DNA of 64,000 bases, taken from Pyrocephalus nanus. Lineage: Eukaryota; Chordata; Aves; Passeriformes; Tyrannidae. The stretch lies in NCBI GenBank assembly GCA_038380795.1, contig CM076265.1, positions 4,266,001 through 4,330,000 on the forward strand, in the 5' to 3' direction. Within the stretch, counting starts at the first letter, position 1. The number at the start of each line of letters is the position of its first letter. Positions 63,114-64,000 of this stretch are shown here, piece after piece. The notes beneath the pieces were generated by a model, which ran no database searches, was not told the origin of the DNA, and saw only the letters and a program-made list of their open reading frames with translations. The position numbers were made by a program, and so were the translations under genes.

Positions 63114-63168
63114 TTGTTGTGGGTTTTTTAATTAAACAAACAAACAAAACAAAACAGCCAAAACCCAC
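63114..63168. repeat. GT-rich to AC-rich inverted repeat
   Basis: GTGGGTTTT (63119-63127) is exactly complementary to AAAACCCAC (63160-63168). Between them is TTAATTAA followed by a (CAAA)n run. The architecture, a G/T arm, an AT switch and then an A/C arm, repeats that seen at 10930-11092. Confidence 0.8.
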
Positions 63169-64000
63169 GGTAGCTTTGCACAAAATAACATTTAAGAGAC
63201 TTTAACTTGTACTCCCCCTGCTCGCCATGTGCGTGTTGTGGTTTGGATTTATTTTTTTTTTTTTGTATTTTAACAAACACACTCGATATGTTTGTGACAG
63301 AGTGTTGCAGGCTTATTATGGTTTAACTGAAGGCTTTGGAATGGTCATTATTGTTGTACAAATGCAGAGTGTGTGTGGATGGAAGAAGGGATGAAATAAT
63401 GTTTGCCACCTTTCTGACAGATTGATGCACGTCTCGTGTAACCTTTAGGCCAGACAGCTTGGAAGTCTAATGAGCCTGAATTATTCAGAAGGCAGTGAAG
63501 ATGAGTTTGATAGTGGGAGTATATATTGATCTGGCAGCGCTCTTTCTGCAGTGTTGAGCTTCCAAAATATTAAATAACTTTAAAAATAGGCTTTGATTTA
63601 AAAAAAAACCCCAAAAATCAGATGGCTTTTTATCAACCTTTGCTAAATGTTAATCTAGAAAAAACCCCAAATCTGACACAAAAGCCCTCAAACAAACAAA
63701 AAATAACTTTTTTTTCTTTTTTTTTTTTTTTTTAAACCACAGTGGCTAACAACACATCTGACAACTGTCCTATATCCTTCTGCAGAAAAGATCCATTTCT
63801 TTCAGGCAATTATCGGCTTCTCTTTCAGATAAGACACCGGTTTATTGAGTTTCCCACTGTGCAGTTACAGTTCTCAAGAACAGATTACTACCTATGAGGA
63901 GCCTGGATGATGGAGTGGATTGCAGTGGAAAGTAGGAGAAAGATATTGCAGCGTGGTGGGGTTTGTTTAGGTTTGTTGTTTTTTGTTTTGTTTTTTTTTT
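63169..64000. other. Unique non-coding end of window with T/G-rich tail
   Basis: No gene recognised. An A/C-rich patch (63600-63705) is followed by T-runs at 63708-63733. The window stops inside a G/T-rich low-complexity tract (63960-64000), so the tract is cut by the boundary. The stretch at about 63420-63590 is single-copy with several retained CpGs. Confidence 0.5.

Noticed and set aside
1..64000. CRISPR arrays, tRNA genes, snRNA genes and LTR retrovirus copies
   Set aside because: No regularly spaced repeats, no tRNA B-box in a cloverleaf context, no U6 or Y RNA core strings and no paired LTRs or retroviral protein motifs were seen on reading both strands.

Overview
The window looks like bird nuclear DNA from a long intron or a gene-poor intergenic region. 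The diagnostic evidence is six CR1 non-LTR retrotransposon copies. Several carry the avian-type CR1 3' end (a block reading GATGATCTTTAAGGTCC, then CCATTCTGTGATT or GATTCTATGAT). There are no recognisable Alu, L1 or bacterial features. Total CR1 content is about 1.8 kb, roughly 3 percent. That low interspersed-repeat density, with AT-leaning and CpG-poor sequence, fits a bird better than a crocodilian or turtle, which also carry CR1.

I find no convincing host protein-coding gene. The open frames are short, often begin at non-ATG codons, and are spread over both strands as in non-coding DNA. The only coding sequence I recognise by family is decayed CR1 ORF2, at 49281-50115 (+) and 55986-56243 (-). 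I recognise no tRNA, rRNA, snRNA, known microRNA or CRISPR array. One 72-bp exon-like segment at 50736-50807 has good splice-site strings but no recognised homology.

Layout: 1-10 kb is unique DNA with A/T runs and one short CR1 tail (7088-7166). 10-11.4 kb is structurally odd: a 13-bp-arm hairpin, a GT-rich to AC-rich switch ending in 33 A, and a 25-bp near-perfect palindrome. 12.6-14 kb is AT-rich single-copy sequence that keeps unusually many CpGs and looks like a conserved regulatory element. 14-44 kb is unique sequence with simple repeats and small inverted repeats. 44-50.4 kb holds three same-strand CR1 copies, one of which has lost its reverse-transcriptase core. 50.4-56.3 kb contains the exon candidate, a homeodomain-type AT-rich element, two poly-C tracts and a reverse-strand CR1. 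56.3-64 kb is unique sequence with a short CR1 tail, GGT/GGA repeats and a second GT-to-AC hairpin.

No coherent new gene system is visible. The best leads are the inverted repeats, the candidate conserved non-coding elements and the internally deleted CR1.
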